A program made the position numbers and the translations under genes. From Trichopria drosophilae (taxonomy: Eukaryota > Arthropoda > Insecta > Hymenoptera > Diapriidae): a stretch of DNA of 64,000 nt. Location: contig CM059582.1 of the NCBI GenBank assembly GCA_030407085.1, forward strand, positions 72,998,501 to 73,062,500. Reading direction: 5' to 3'. A model generated the notes under the pieces. That model searched no databases and was not told the origin of the DNA. It saw nothing but the letters and a program-made list of their open reading frames with translations. This document shows positions 46,760 through 57,259 of the stretch, piece after piece (the first letter of the stretch is position 1; each line of letters begins with the position of its first letter).

Positions 46760-47900
46760 GCGAGTTTAAATTACTGGATTGATTTCCAGCGGCTTTACCT
46801 CGTTTTGGGGGCTCGATGTTTGATTCATAAGTCGCATGTGAGATTTGCCTTGGTCATAGTTCTGCCCTCGCGAATTGTTCCTCGCTGGATGAGTTTGCTC
46901 ATAACTGTTTCTATTTTTTCTCTCGTCGTCATTTGTGTTAATTCTTTTATCCGAGTGTCTATTATAGTAATTATCTCCGTTATTCGCGTTAATCCTTTTA
47001 TCTGAGGCCCTATCATAGTTATTATCTGTTATTCACGTTAATTTTTTTTACCTTGGGTCGTTTCCAAATTTTAGACGGCGATCGAGATTATTTTTACAGT
47101 CCCTTTCCCGATTAAATTTTCTATCGCCCGAATTCCTATCGCTCCTGTCTCGTTCGGTTTGATAATTATTTTGCTGTGATTTTTCACGTAGATAATAGCA
47201 ATTTTCGCGCGTATGTCCGATTCGCTTGCACATTTTAAATTATGATATATGTTCGCCTGGCAGTCGGATTCGACGTCTCCATGCCATCCGCAATAATCGC
47301 ATTCAAACTCTTTTTACGAGTTTAAAGACACTACATGTGTGGATGCTCAGTAAAAATTTTTACCATGAACTTCGAGATTTGAATCTAACCCGATATCCTT
47401 CGCACCGTATTTTTGGGGTAACTTACGAGCTGTATCTACTGCGGTTTGTAGTGTATCTGGGTTAGCATGCAGTAACCGCGATTCCATAGGCCCCTTCGTA
47501 CAATAGATGACGTGATCGAGATGGTCACGGTTTGCGCGATTCATATAAAGCCTTCTGTCTTCCGCCGCAAACTCGATGGAAACATTTAGTGCTCTTTCAA
47601 GATCTCTTCCATTTTTTCAGAGTGGATGCCCGAATTCTTCCAACGATTCACCCGGTTTCGGATAGATATTTTTCATGTTGATAAGTAGCTTGAGGCGATC
47701 CGTGGATTCGCCGTAATATCTGCGCAAGTCGGGAAGGAACGCTTCGACCGTCGCATACACGGTAATTTTTTCGTAAAATATTCGCGCTTTCCCCGTTAAC
47801 CTTTTGCGTAACATGTGTAGATAGAGTCGTGTATAGCTACGACATACTGCACTGCTGGCACCACCGGTGCAGCGGCCTGTTGTACAATATTTCCTTTATT
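46760..47900 (-). pseudogene. gag: gag of the errantivirus-like element (partial)
   Basis: Capsid-like pieces at 47814-47617 (GKARIFYEKI, then YYGESTDRLKLLINMKNI and PKPGESLEEF) and 47544-47347 fit the C-terminal capsid domain. Two zinc knuckles follow: a C-x2-C...H...C type (ECDYCGWHGD) at about 47230-47300 and MCKRIGHTRENC at 47233 in another frame. Further down (46825-47040) an Asn/Arg-rich tail contains a repeated block of the type NNGDNYYNRHSDKRIN. The N-terminal matrix-like part is absent or unreadable. Gag would form particles. At least three frameshifts occur. Confidence 0.8.
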
Positions 47901-48730
47901 GTCCCTCGTGTTTAATAAAAATGTATTTTTACAGCGGAAAATTGATTCGGTATTGCAAGTAAATTTAGAATATTATGGCAACAATCATCAACTTGTATAG
48001 TAACAAATGTTCTCACTTCACTTTTTTAAGATTGGAGAAATAGTATTTACCAAAAATTGATCTTTAAATAAATATGCAATGAGAAGACTTGTTTATGTGT
48101 TTTTTTAATGCAAATTCCACTCGCATTATTTCCACAGTCACGAACACAAGTGTCAGGATCCGGAACATCTTGTCTAATCTCCCGTGGATGATTGAAGCCA
48201 AATCTTGTTTGTGTTTTTTTTTGTTGAAGCTGCTTTGTTTTCGAACCCTTGAAGGTGTAAAGCTCTCTCACTGATTCTTCGTCCCTCTTTTTTTTTAAGT
48301 AGTCCAAACTCTAGAGGATTTCTTAATAAAATTTTCAGTTTAAATCTTGACACTTTATAGATTTTTTTTATCGCTTCTTCCTGGAAGCTGAAAAAAAGTG
48401 TAACTGAATTTCACAATTGCAAAACGAGAAGTCACTTAATTACTCCTCTAAATTCTCCAAGTTTTTCATTTGTCAAGTTGATTGTCACTCAGAAATTGAT
48501 TTTTAATGATATTTAATAAAAATGAACTTTATTTTCACTATGATTGTTTTGAAATTTAATTTTCAAAGTCACTCGTTTTCTTTTACATAGAGTCGCATAT
48601 TTAACACTTCACGTGTCGTTGCACTGCATTTTATTACTTTATATTTGCGCGAACCGAAGTTTACGCGAATCCATTTTCTTGACAGTTGACGATTTTAATT
48701 TCTAAATTTTCACCTTTGTGTAACTTGCGT
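47901..48730 (-). other. Leader region of the errantivirus-like element
   Basis: Between PBS and gag. A minus-strand open stretch at 48307-48047 (86 codons) contains DVPDPDTCVRDCGNN with a C-x3-C-x6-C spacing. It looks more protein-like than its surroundings, but I recognise no family. The rest is AT-rich without gene evidence. In env-bearing elements this leader would hold the splice donor for env mRNA, which I could not place. Confidence 0.4.
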
Positions 48731-48748
48731 ACCCAACCGCTGCCACCA
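48731..48748 (-). other. Primer binding site of the errantivirus-like element
   Basis: On the minus strand TGGTGGCAGCGGTTGGG starts 10 bases after the LTR end. It begins with TGG as a tRNA 3' CCA complement should. The tRNA species was not determined. Confidence 0.65.
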
Positions 48749-48758
48749 AATTTTGGTA

Positions 48759-49554
48759 TGTTACGTTTTTTGTCGTAACTTATGTATCTTTGTTGGGTTG
48801 ATTCTGGGTAGCTGAGAATCTGGAACTATCGGGATCTAACGCATTAATGGGATCGACACCCCAAGTGACGGTACAAGAAATATAGTTTAAATATTTTATT
48901 GTAACTGGTGCCAACTGTCGGTCGTACAAATGTCCTGAATGGTCTCGGTTTGCGGAGAGTCGCTGATTTCGTAGTTCAAATTTTATGGGGATTCAGTACC
49001 AAGAGGTATTTACTGTTACGCGAAACCACCAAGCCGTTGCGATTTTATTCTTATCATTACTTGTTTTCGCCTCTTTCGTGAATCACCCATACCGAATGCG
49101 AAGGAGGGAGGTATGGTGATTCACGGATCCTATCCTATTTCTTGAATATCTTATTACCAATTTACCGATTTGGCAACGACGCTCGAGTAACACGAGTTAT
49201 CACCGAACGAAACCTGATCGGCATATTTTGGAATATGCGAACTCCGTTTTATCGGCACCTGTATCGAATAGCGGTTGTTTCTATTTAACTAAAATTATTT
49301 ATTATTGTTAGACAAGTGGAATTAAATAATCTCCGGATGTGCAGCGTCTGATTACGAAGGGACGGTGCACACCGGAGATTTTAAGAACAAAAAGATATAA
49401 CTGATGACGTTCTTTTCGTCGATGAATGTTACGTAGGCACTATCGCGGTGGTCGATTCGTCGAAACACCCGATATCTATTGCGCGTTTACTCTATTTTTA
49501 ATTATTATTTATCATACGAATGCGGGATCTAGGCAGAATCCTGCATACGTAACA
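48759..49554 (-). repeat. 5' LTR of the errantivirus-like element
   Basis: Bounded by TGTTACG (48759) and CGTAACA (49554), short inverted termini of the TG...CA type. It is ~796 bp and adjoins the PBS. No second copy is in the window. The element's outer flank is directly the truncated foldback copy at 49563, so the provirus may have inserted into that repeat. Confidence 0.78.
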
Positions 49555-49562
49555 ACTTTTAA

Positions 49563-49922
49563 AAAGAAATTACACACTGGCATCGCCATTTTGTGATCAC
49601 GTTGTTATTTTGTTAATATTTTAGAAATATATCTTAATACTACAACTATTTTCTTCACCTTTATTGAAGGAATTTTGTGCCCGAAAATACTCTTTCGATG
49701 AGAAAAAATGTTTTATTCAAAAGTATAACCGGTTTTTTGCTTTTTATTATATGTAAATCGTTATATTTAGTTTTCTAATTAAGATCGCTGTATTTTGATG
49801 ACGCCATTGAAAACAGAAACCTTGACAATAGTACGATACATACGTTTCAATTTTGTTGATGTTCGATTTTCATATGAAATACATACTTGAAGTGGAAGTG
49901 TAAAAAGTGTCCTTCCCGGAGT
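49563..49922 (-). mobile_element. Truncated copy of the foldback element
   Basis: This stretch follows the right half of the element at 39146-40753 (from about 40390 to 40750): TGTGATCAC, TATCTTAATACTA, GAGAAAAAATGTTTTAT, CTAATTAAGAT and AAAAAGTGTCCTTC occur in the same order. It stops next to the LTR, so the other half is missing. Confidence 0.72.
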
Positions 49923-49959
49923 TAATAAAAATGAATTTTCTCATCTTATATTTCTGAAT

Positions 49960-50720
49960 GTTTATTATTGTCAGTTGTATGCCGCCGTCCGAATGGGTTT
50001 GTGCCAATAAACTTCTATTCTTCATTTCTTTCATTTTACCCATTATATAGCAATATTGTTGTAACGGGGGATCTAAATTCGGATCTAACGAGTATAGATA
50101 TAATAATTTTTATTCTCAACATTTATCTAATTTCATTCATTATCATTAGTACGACATGGGCCCACTCATCACACTGATATTTCTCACAAATGGCTGGATG
50201 TATTCATCGTTGATTCTTTAGATAAAGTATTGCCTCATTCAAAATCACAGTCACCTTTTGCTGCAGGATACTACTACATTCAAATTGTTTATAAATTATC
50301 TATTGATGCTCCGAAACCTAAGTCTATTATTTGCCGTGACTTTTGACGCTGCGATATTACACAATTCACACAAAATTTAGATAACAAACTTCAAGATGTA
50401 TTTGCCAATCATAATTAAAATTTAATTTCAACTCAACTAACAAACTTTTTCAACAAATCCATAGTCGATTCACTAGATAAAATCGCTCCTTTATACACAA
50501 GGATTTTTAAACGTCCTGCAGCTCCCCAAGGATTTCTACAAAAATTAAATTTCACCAGAAACTTCGTGACTCATTGTGTAAAAAGTATAACAGATCATAT
50601 TCACAAGCGCAGCGAAACTATTTCAAAACAGAATATAAGAAAATGCGATGCTTAGTTAAAACAAAAATTCTTTCCTGAATGAATCGATATCAAATCCAAC
50701 AAGTTCATCTAAGCTATGGA
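49960..50720 (+). pseudogene. LINE fragment (end of endonuclease and linker)
   Basis: Plus-strand codons in changing frames give IVVTGDLNSDL near 50055, the endonuclease GDxN box. Next come WLDVFIVDSLDKVLPHSKSQ near 50195, a D/H-type C-terminal endonuclease block, and a linker with FKRPAAPQGFL. This is the end of the endonuclease and the start of the RT linker of a CR1/Jockey-like LINE. There is no RT. It is related in plan to the element at 55.5-60.2 kb. Many stops are present. Confidence 0.6.
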
Positions 50721-50914
50721 ATGTTTAGGTAAATTTGGAATTACAGATGACAAATCAAGATCTTCACTTGCATTTTTTAATGCCAATGCACTAAATGCAC
50801 ACTATGTATCAGTATCGTCTAAGCATGGATCTAAGTACAGGACATAATTTCAAATTTTCTAATGTAAAGGTTTTATATAATGAAAAACATCGGAAAACCC
50901 CAACTCTGCCTCAG

Positions 50915-51225
50915 CTAATAATTTACGTAAACGAACTTGACGAGAAACAGTCTCTCAATAAGGGTATTACGAATAGTTGTATAAGGATTCTCAGTAGCTA
51001 TTTGTTCAATAAATTTATAAACTTCATATTTGGCAACTTCAGAGGTAATTCTGGACAGGTGAAATTCAGTCTCAAATTGAAAAAAAAAAGATTTCAGTGA
51101 TTTTCTCAATGCAACTGCTTGTTGATCCTCATTTAATGCGGGAAGTTATTTTTGCTGAAGTTGATCGCTTAATTCTTGCTGTTGTTGCGCAAACTGTTTG
51201 ACTTGCTCCTCCAATGAAGTTTAGA
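50915..51225 (-). pseudogene. Gag-like remnant of an LTR retroelement
   Basis: Read on the minus strand, a Gln-rich coiled coil (SLEEQVKQFAQQQQELSDQ) is followed, after one stop, by helices including KFIEQIATENPYTT. Coiled coil then helical core is the usual start of an LTR-element gag. An LTR-edge and PBS-like sequence lie upstream in the right orientation (51582-51605). The element type (Ty3/gypsy or BEL/Pao) is not resolved, and nothing of pol remains nearby. Confidence 0.45.
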
Positions 51226-51581
51226 ATCAACTGTTGGTGTAGTTGGCATTGCACAGTTTTAAATGCACGTACTTCACTAAAATCATCTTGGAACTACATT
51301 TAATAAATATTATTATCGATAATTTATTCAAATAACCTCACTGCAGCATAACTTCCTGGAGGCCCCGCGATGCACTCAGGAGAAGTGGTGCACAAAAGAA
51401 ATTATAATAATCGTCCCACTATTTTGCAATTCAGCGAAAATGTACTTTGGAATTGTACGGGATTCAAATATCACGTGGCGAAATTTCCCGAAAATTACTT
51501 GTATTGAAAAAATTTAATTTAAAAAGAATTAAATTAATTAAATTCAAAATTCCAGAATACACAAAATTTTTACATTCGAAA

Positions 51582-51605
51582 GTTCGGGGTCACCATTTGT
51601 AGGGT
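51582..51605 (-). other. PBS and LTR edge of the LTR-element remnant
   Basis: On the minus strand the sequence reads ...CCCTACA, a 3-4 base spacer, then TGGTGACCCCGAAC. That is an LTR end in CA followed by a PBS-like sequence beginning TGG. The outer end of the LTR, somewhere above 51.6 kb, was not found. Confidence 0.5.
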
Positions 51606-52194
51606 TTTCATAAAATTACTTGGTATAAACACTCTTTTAAAAAAGACAATAGTAATTAATTAATTTTTTTTATTGTTGAGTAGATGCGTGACAATAATTC
51701 TGTGCGAGCGCCTCCAACTGACTGAAACGAGGTTTCGCAACAATTGACTCGACTTAAACCTTGTTGAAAACAACATATGTAGGTCGCCATAAGTTGTATC
51801 TCATCACATACATAATGTCACGTTTACAATTTCAAAGTCCAGCAATAAATGATTCGTCGGAAAATTATGCGCGTTATACTATCTATAATCCGGTTTCTTT
51901 GTTATGACAAAATTTATGCTTTAAATAAAAGATCACATTAGGAATGGCTGAGTTAGGTGGGTCAGGATGACTATCATATTCTTTCGACAATACAGATTTT
52001 AGTCCTCGCGGTTGCCTAGTAGTAGGGGTTCAGATTTATACCGCATTGAAAATTGTACCTATTCTCTCAAGTCTGTATTTTCCTGAGAAATATACTAATT
52101 TTATAAATGGAGTGGTGTGTTTGAAAGCATTTTTAGCGTGCCTTCACAATATATTAATGATTTTATTGGACATACCGTGAAAAGATGTTTTTTC
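51606..52194. other. Probable LTR sequence and spacer, no gene
   Basis: Likely the body of the LTR whose inner edge is at 51599. No coding region or clear outer terminus was seen. Confidence 0.35.
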
Positions 52195-52198
52195 TTAA

Positions 52199-53379
52199 CC
52201 CGTTCGCTGCGGCGAGAATTTCACAAAAAATGCCCAAAATGCGGAAAAAAAAAATTTGGTTAGATTTTACTGTAACTTGGTGTATAGGGGTTTCTTGGGA
52301 CGCCGATTATGAATTTGAACTCAGATTTCGAAAATTAAAAATGGCGGATTCAATATTGCATGCAAATTTTCTAAATACCAATCATTTCGCTTGACACTTG
52401 TTACTCAGAGGTTTTCGGGGTCGCTGATTACGAATCTGAAGTTACATTTTTGGAAAATTCAAAATGGCGGATTCAATATGGCGGACGTCTTAATCAAAAT
52501 TCGAACGGATTACGAATCTTATATCAGTTTTTGCATGTACAATATTACGGCAATATTTTATTCATATGTCAATAATGCTGCTCGTGGCATGTTGGCAATA
52601 GAAACACTCTCGTGATTATTTATAGAATATTTATACCGAATTTTGTATTTTTATCAAAAACTTTTTCGATTCTGCAGCTACAAATCTATATTTTTAGTTT
52701 TTATAGATATTTCACAGAGTTTATTATCTATCCAGATTATTCCGTGTAAATTTCAATATTTTGTTATGTACTCCTGAGTTATCGTGTTACTTGTGGGAAA
52801 AAACACTGCTTTCTAGAGTTCAATATGTTACAGTTTTTATTTTAAAAAAAATTTTAAACAAAAATATATAAAAACAGAAAAATTGCACTTTGAAGACCTT
52901 TCTCGAACCTCCCTCGTAGTAGAGTGTGTAAGTACATATTGTATATCGAAGCTAACGGGGGAAGGCTAACATTAACCCGCGGTATTGGATCCTCCATTTT
53001 GAATTTTCAAAATATATCATCAGATTTGTAATCGGCGACCTCGAAAACCCCTGAGTAGCAAGTTTCAAACGATTTCATTAATTTTTAATGCAGAAATTGA
53101 CCTAATACGGCGACATAGCTCATGACAAAGATTTTTACAAAATCGTAAAAACAACATATTTTAAGAACTTGTATTTTGTTTCTGACAACATGTTTTTGAA
53201 AACGGGCAACGGCAGGTTGTTTGGTATACCTTAGGCTGGCTAGAAATGGTCAAGTTTTTAAATTGGATATATTATTGACTTCATTAGACTAATTTGTGTC
53301 ATGATAAAGATTTGCGTTTTTGCCGCAGTCAGAGAAAAGTTCTAAATGACAAAGATCTTTGTCATACGCAGCGAAGGGG
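52199..53379. mobile_element. piggyBac-like non-autonomous element (MITE)
   Basis: TTAA lies on both sides (52195-52198 and 53380-53383). The ends are CCCGTTCGCTGCG on the left and, inverted, CCCCTTCGCTGCG on the right, 12 of 13 identical. TTAA duplication with CCC-starting termini is the piggyBac signature. The 1,181 bp interior has no transposase. It contains two direct subrepeats with GGGTCGCTGATTACGAATCTG and CAAAATGGCGGATTCAATA-type blocks near 52270 and 52415, and one inverted near 53000. These are the same subrepeat family as in the Transib-like element's arms. Confidence 0.8.
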
Positions 53380-53383
53380 TTAA

Positions 53384-53752
53384 GGATCGACTCCTTAGAC
53401 AGAAATAAGAAAAATTGTATAATGAAACGAAGGTTTCTAGTTACAAGACATGGCGCCTGCCGATCAGGCTACATGAAACATCAAACACTGCGTGCTCTCC
53501 GTGAGCGACCATAGTGGGATACGAGCCTGAGTAGAGTGTACCATGGAAGGGTGTAACTCCCACCACGCTACAGCGGTGTAAATTGGGCTGCAACGTACCG
53601 GAAACAGTGCTTGGATAATCCCTTTGTACTCCTCCTATAACCTCCTTCTATGTGACACGGTGCATAGCCAACCAGACCGCGGCTATGGTCGTAGCCTCCA
53701 CGGAGGTGATATCCTGCTCTGTTAGTGCAGATTTACCAGTCCATTCCACTCT
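53384..53752 (-). other. Probable 3' region of an R1/I-type LINE
   Basis: GC-richer than the surroundings and continuous with the RNase H remnant upstream on the minus strand. It probably encodes the C-terminus and 3' UTR of that LINE, but no motif is clear. Confidence 0.35.
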
Positions 53753-54229
53753 GTGTCGAGGAGTGGCATGTCATTCATGAACACAGAGAATGTGTTCGTC
53801 GGTTTCTGCCAGACCTATTTTGTGGAGATGTCCCCGGAGATCACGTGCCCAGTGATCATTACCACCAAATCTTTTGCTGCCAGTTTGGCTAGTTTATCTG
53901 CAATCACGTTGTCCTTGAATATACTATGTCTTGGGATCCAGCACAGCTTGACGCGAGTTTTCGCAGCTAGTCTATTCAGGGACTGGTAGCAGCCTGACCT
54001 TGTACTAAAGTTGTTGAGGGCCTGTAAGGCTCCCCTACTATCAGAAAAAATGGTGGCATTGGTATCATTATCCTCATTTAGCGCTCTATAGGAACACTGA
54101 ATGATAGCCATTAGTTCTGCTTGCAAAACGGTGGTGTAGGCTCCCAAAAGGTGTGCGGATCCTTTTCCACCCCTTCTTCTATGTACTCCTGCTCCACTCC
54201 TCCTCGCTCCAACTGACCCAGCTGTGAAC
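53753..54229 (-). pseudogene. LINE RNase H domain remnant (R1/I-type)
   Basis: 110 codons are open (54147-53815) and extend upstream in frame to about 54229. Visible blocks: TVLQAELMAI with the catalytic Glu, IFSDSRGALQAL with an Asp, LCWIPRHSI (usually WVPGH), and NVIADKLAKLAA with the final Asp. Upstream, the residues TAGSV sit where TDGS is expected, so the first catalytic Asp is Ala. An RNase H at the end of ORF2 is found in R1, I and related LINE clades. The RT is not present in this stretch. The enzyme would remove element RNA from the RNA-DNA hybrid. Confidence 0.78.
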
Positions 54230-55483
54230 TAGTTGTTACCGTTAAGTACTGTCGCATAGCTGCTTTCCTAGTCTTCTCTGGTCAGGAGACTAATTTTGTA
54301 TTTTTTATCAAAAAGATAGCGAGGTGACGCACGATCTCGTCTAAGAAACGATCTCTCGCAGAAATGCCTAAATTTTTCATTGGTATAAATGATATAAACA
54401 AAGTATTATTGTTTATAACAAATTTTCAAGATTATTTTGTTGTAATTCAATTTCCACTCGTATGCCATCTTTTTTCTTCTTATGACATAAACAAAAGTTG
54501 TTCGCAAAAGTGTTTTCTTTATTTTTGCAAAGTTTCAGTTTGTCATCTCGTAAACTGGCTTTATAATGTAAAGAAAATCGAGCGCATGAGTGTCCGTGCT
54601 CTATGCCACCGGCCGAGTCGCCCGTACGTATCAGTGGCCCGGCCGTATAAAACGATCTCCGCCTTCAGGTATACATTACATTCCTAACTAAGTATTTTTA
54701 TCTTTATCAAAATATATTTTTTTACAAAATGTATCATAGTTTATATCGATCGTTCACACTAGTCAGACGTGTGTTTGTAGTCGCTCCGGAGTTGTTTACT
54801 CAAATTACAGCTGTTAATTCTGAATCTGACTTTGTGCTTTATTATGCTAATCGCATCGGCTTTTCTTCTTAGGAGAAGTACAAATCGATTAAAAAATAAA
54901 CAAAAAAAAATTTACTGCATATATACGATTTTGGATTCGAAAAACATTACCGTTTCGGTGTTTAATTGTTGAACCTTCGGCGTTCCAGTAATGTTAAAAG
55001 CCGTGAAGTGACCTGTGCATAAAACTTTTAATTCGTTTTTTACTTCTGTGATTTCTTGTTTTATTTTTTGGATTATTACTTGGATTACACTATCAAGATA
55101 TTAATAACGGCATATTTTGTACATGAAGAATTTCGAAATAAGTGTTACCTCAGTGTATGTGTATTGTGTTTATGCTGACAAAATTTGAGCGTTTATATTT
55201 TGTATTGTCAACTCGTCGAACTGTATCGATATAATTTACAAGAGCCGTTACCAAATCACTTTTCAGACACTTTCGGTTTCTACATCTGCATGTTCATCAT
55301 ATGCAAATTTTTAGATTTGATGCTCTCAAGAATAATTATTTTATTTTATTTCATTGGCTCACGACGTTTTTTATGTTTGTATACATTTGAGTCTTGCTAG
55401 CATCATTATTTTTACACAGTGTAGCGATTATTATTAAGATGCTAGATTTTTTTAAAATTATTTACGGTATGACGACTTTGAAT
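54230..55483. other. No gene; possible 5' UTR of the following LINE
   Basis: AT-rich with a GC-rich patch at 54580-54665 that includes CCGTATAAAACGATCT, a TATA-like sequence. The 3' part directly precedes the CR1-like LINE's ORF1 and may be its 5' UTR. No coding region is supported. Confidence 0.35.
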
Positions 55484-57240
55484 TATGCGTGCAGCTCATA
55501 AGCGTAAGGCCAAAAACTCACTGGGCCCATTTGACTCTCCTTTGGAATCAACCTTGCACTCACCAATCACAAAACGCCTCCGCTCTTATAGAATTTCGTC
55601 TTGTCCTAGCCCTGCTAGTAAGAATAATTTGGTGTTATGTACAGACGGTTGCAACAAACCGGTGGTTAATCCATCGAATTGCTGTCTTTGCGTCGCTTAT
55701 CTGCATCCCGGCTATATGTTTAAAGTGCGTTGCGCTGAAACATGTTCATTTGTGAAATAACTGTGTCAACGAGAAAAAAGGAATTCCTGAAAATATTCGT
55801 GAAATCCCTGTATTACAAGTGAAAAATTTAGTTGCTACGGAAAACATGTTCACAGTTCAACCTAGCACTACAGCACTACTAGCGCGCCCTTTGTTGAGCC
55901 TATTAACATCGCAGATTTGGCCAATTTCATTCGTGGCTATTTTGAGACCACCAACTCTACTCTGGCCTCTATTGACGCTCAGATGTCTCAGTTTTCCACT
56001 CGAATGAATATTATGGAGACCCAACTTCAATCACTCCTATTTCTAAATGAGAAGGTTTCTACCATAGATGAAAGAGTTTCTAATTTGGAGAAAACTGCTC
56101 AAAATCATAATTTAGACGCTGATGACTATGGAGATGAAATTCAGGATAGAATTACTCGTTCAGCTAATCTCATGATATGTGGTATTCCTGAAGCAACGTC
56201 GCCTAACGACCGTAATGCAGATCTTCAGAGCACTAAGGAGTCATTATCTAAGATCACTAATATTACTACATCATAATGAATAACATTTAAACATAAAATT
56301 TAAATGTAAAATAATCTTCTTGACCGCTTGAAATTAATAATAATGCGAGATCTTGGTGTGACGGTGCAAATACAAAAAAGGGAGGAAAAAAATTCCAAAA
56401 CGTGATTGCGTTGGCAATACGACGATTTGCGCTAAGAATCTACTTATATGCAGAAAAAATGACACGACCGCTGTTGAGTTTATCAATTTAAAATGTCCCT
56501 CTAGCGCTTAAATTTGATACTAAAAATAATAAACTATTGTAAAAAATGCGTTTCGCACCAGGATGCCGTAATGTGCTCATCAGCAGGGTTTACGGCATCC
56601 TTACCCTGGACGCAATATTGATTGTATAATGTGAAGACTCGAAAAACGTCATAATGAATAACATTTAAACATAAACTTTAAATGTAAAGTAATCTTCTTG
56701 ACCGCTTGAAATTAATAATAATGCGAGATCTTGGTGTGTCGGTCCAAATACAAAAAAGGGGGGAAAAAATTCCAAAACGTGGTTGCGTTGGCAATACGAC
56801 GATTTGCGCTAAGAATCTACTTATATGGAGAAAAAATGACACGACCGCTATTGAGTTTACCAATTTAAAATGTCCCTCTAGCGCTTAAATTTGTTACTAA
56901 AAATAATAATGATATTATATATTACTACATCATCTATAACTATACGCCGTATCGGGCAGTCATCTGCCTTAAAACCTTGCCCTATTATAGCCGGGATGAA
57001 GTTCTGCGCGTGGTGAAACCTCGGAATCTTCTTCCACAAGGCATCTCAGTGACTACGGACAAAACCGCAAAGCGGAGAGAGCGCTTATCTGCTCTAAAAT
57101 CAGAGGCAGATAATTATAATAAACTTAATAATGAAGATGTTAAAATCATAAAACATGTTAAGAACAAGCCAATCTTGATCACTGTGCCTAAAGCTTCAAC
57201 ATCTTACTCAGGGGCTAGTAATACTTTTCGTAAAAGATGA
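55484..57240 (+). pseudogene. ORF1 of the CR1-like LINE (interrupted)
   Basis: The N-terminal part (55484-55760, 91 codons) has a PHD-like zinc site: CTDGCNKPV followed by CCLCVAYLHPGY. After a frameshift, 55917-56276 encodes a coiled coil (MSQFSTRMNIMETQLQSLLF) followed by RSANLMICGIPEATSPNDRN, which resembles the start of the RRM of LINE ORF1 proteins. A 645 bp retroposed insert (56275-56919) then breaks the frame. The end resumes at 56977-57240 with a basic tail (DKTAKRRERLSALK). ORF1 proteins bind element RNA in the ribonucleoprotein particle. It is non-functional now. Confidence 0.78.
56275..56919. mobile_element. Dimeric retroposed insert in ORF1 with 14 bp target duplication
   Basis: TATTACTACATCAT is present on both sides (56261-56274 and 56920-56933), and ORF1 sense continues across. 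Inside, a ~250 bp segment occurs twice in direct orientation (from 56272 and 56650, offset 378 bp), each ending with AAAAATAATAA-type sequence. A ~125 bp linker lies between. The long target duplication suggests LINE-mediated retroposition, like a dimeric SINE. No clear tRNA-derived A or B box was found. Confidence 0.7.
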
Positions 57241-57259
57241 TCTTTTTAAAAATAATAAT

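Larger units (their letters stand above)
38329..49554 (-). mobile_element. Errantivirus-like Ty3/gypsy element with OTU and macro domains in pol (inactivated)
   Basis: On the minus strand the order is LTR (49554-48759), PBS, leader, gag, protease, RT, RNase H, OTU-like domain, macro-like domain, integrase with GPY-like tail, and env with a membrane anchor near 38.6 kb. This is the plan of an insect endogenous retrovirus (Errantivirus type) with two added domains. Frames shift between most domains and stops occur in nearly all of them. A 1.6 kb foldback element splits env, and the 3' LTR is missing. It is a dead, old copy. Confidence 0.9.

Noticed and set aside
54640..54670. TATAAAA near 54648 as a host promoter
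   Set aside because: There is no gene downstream other than the LINE; an isolated TATA-like string in AT-rich DNA is weak evidence.
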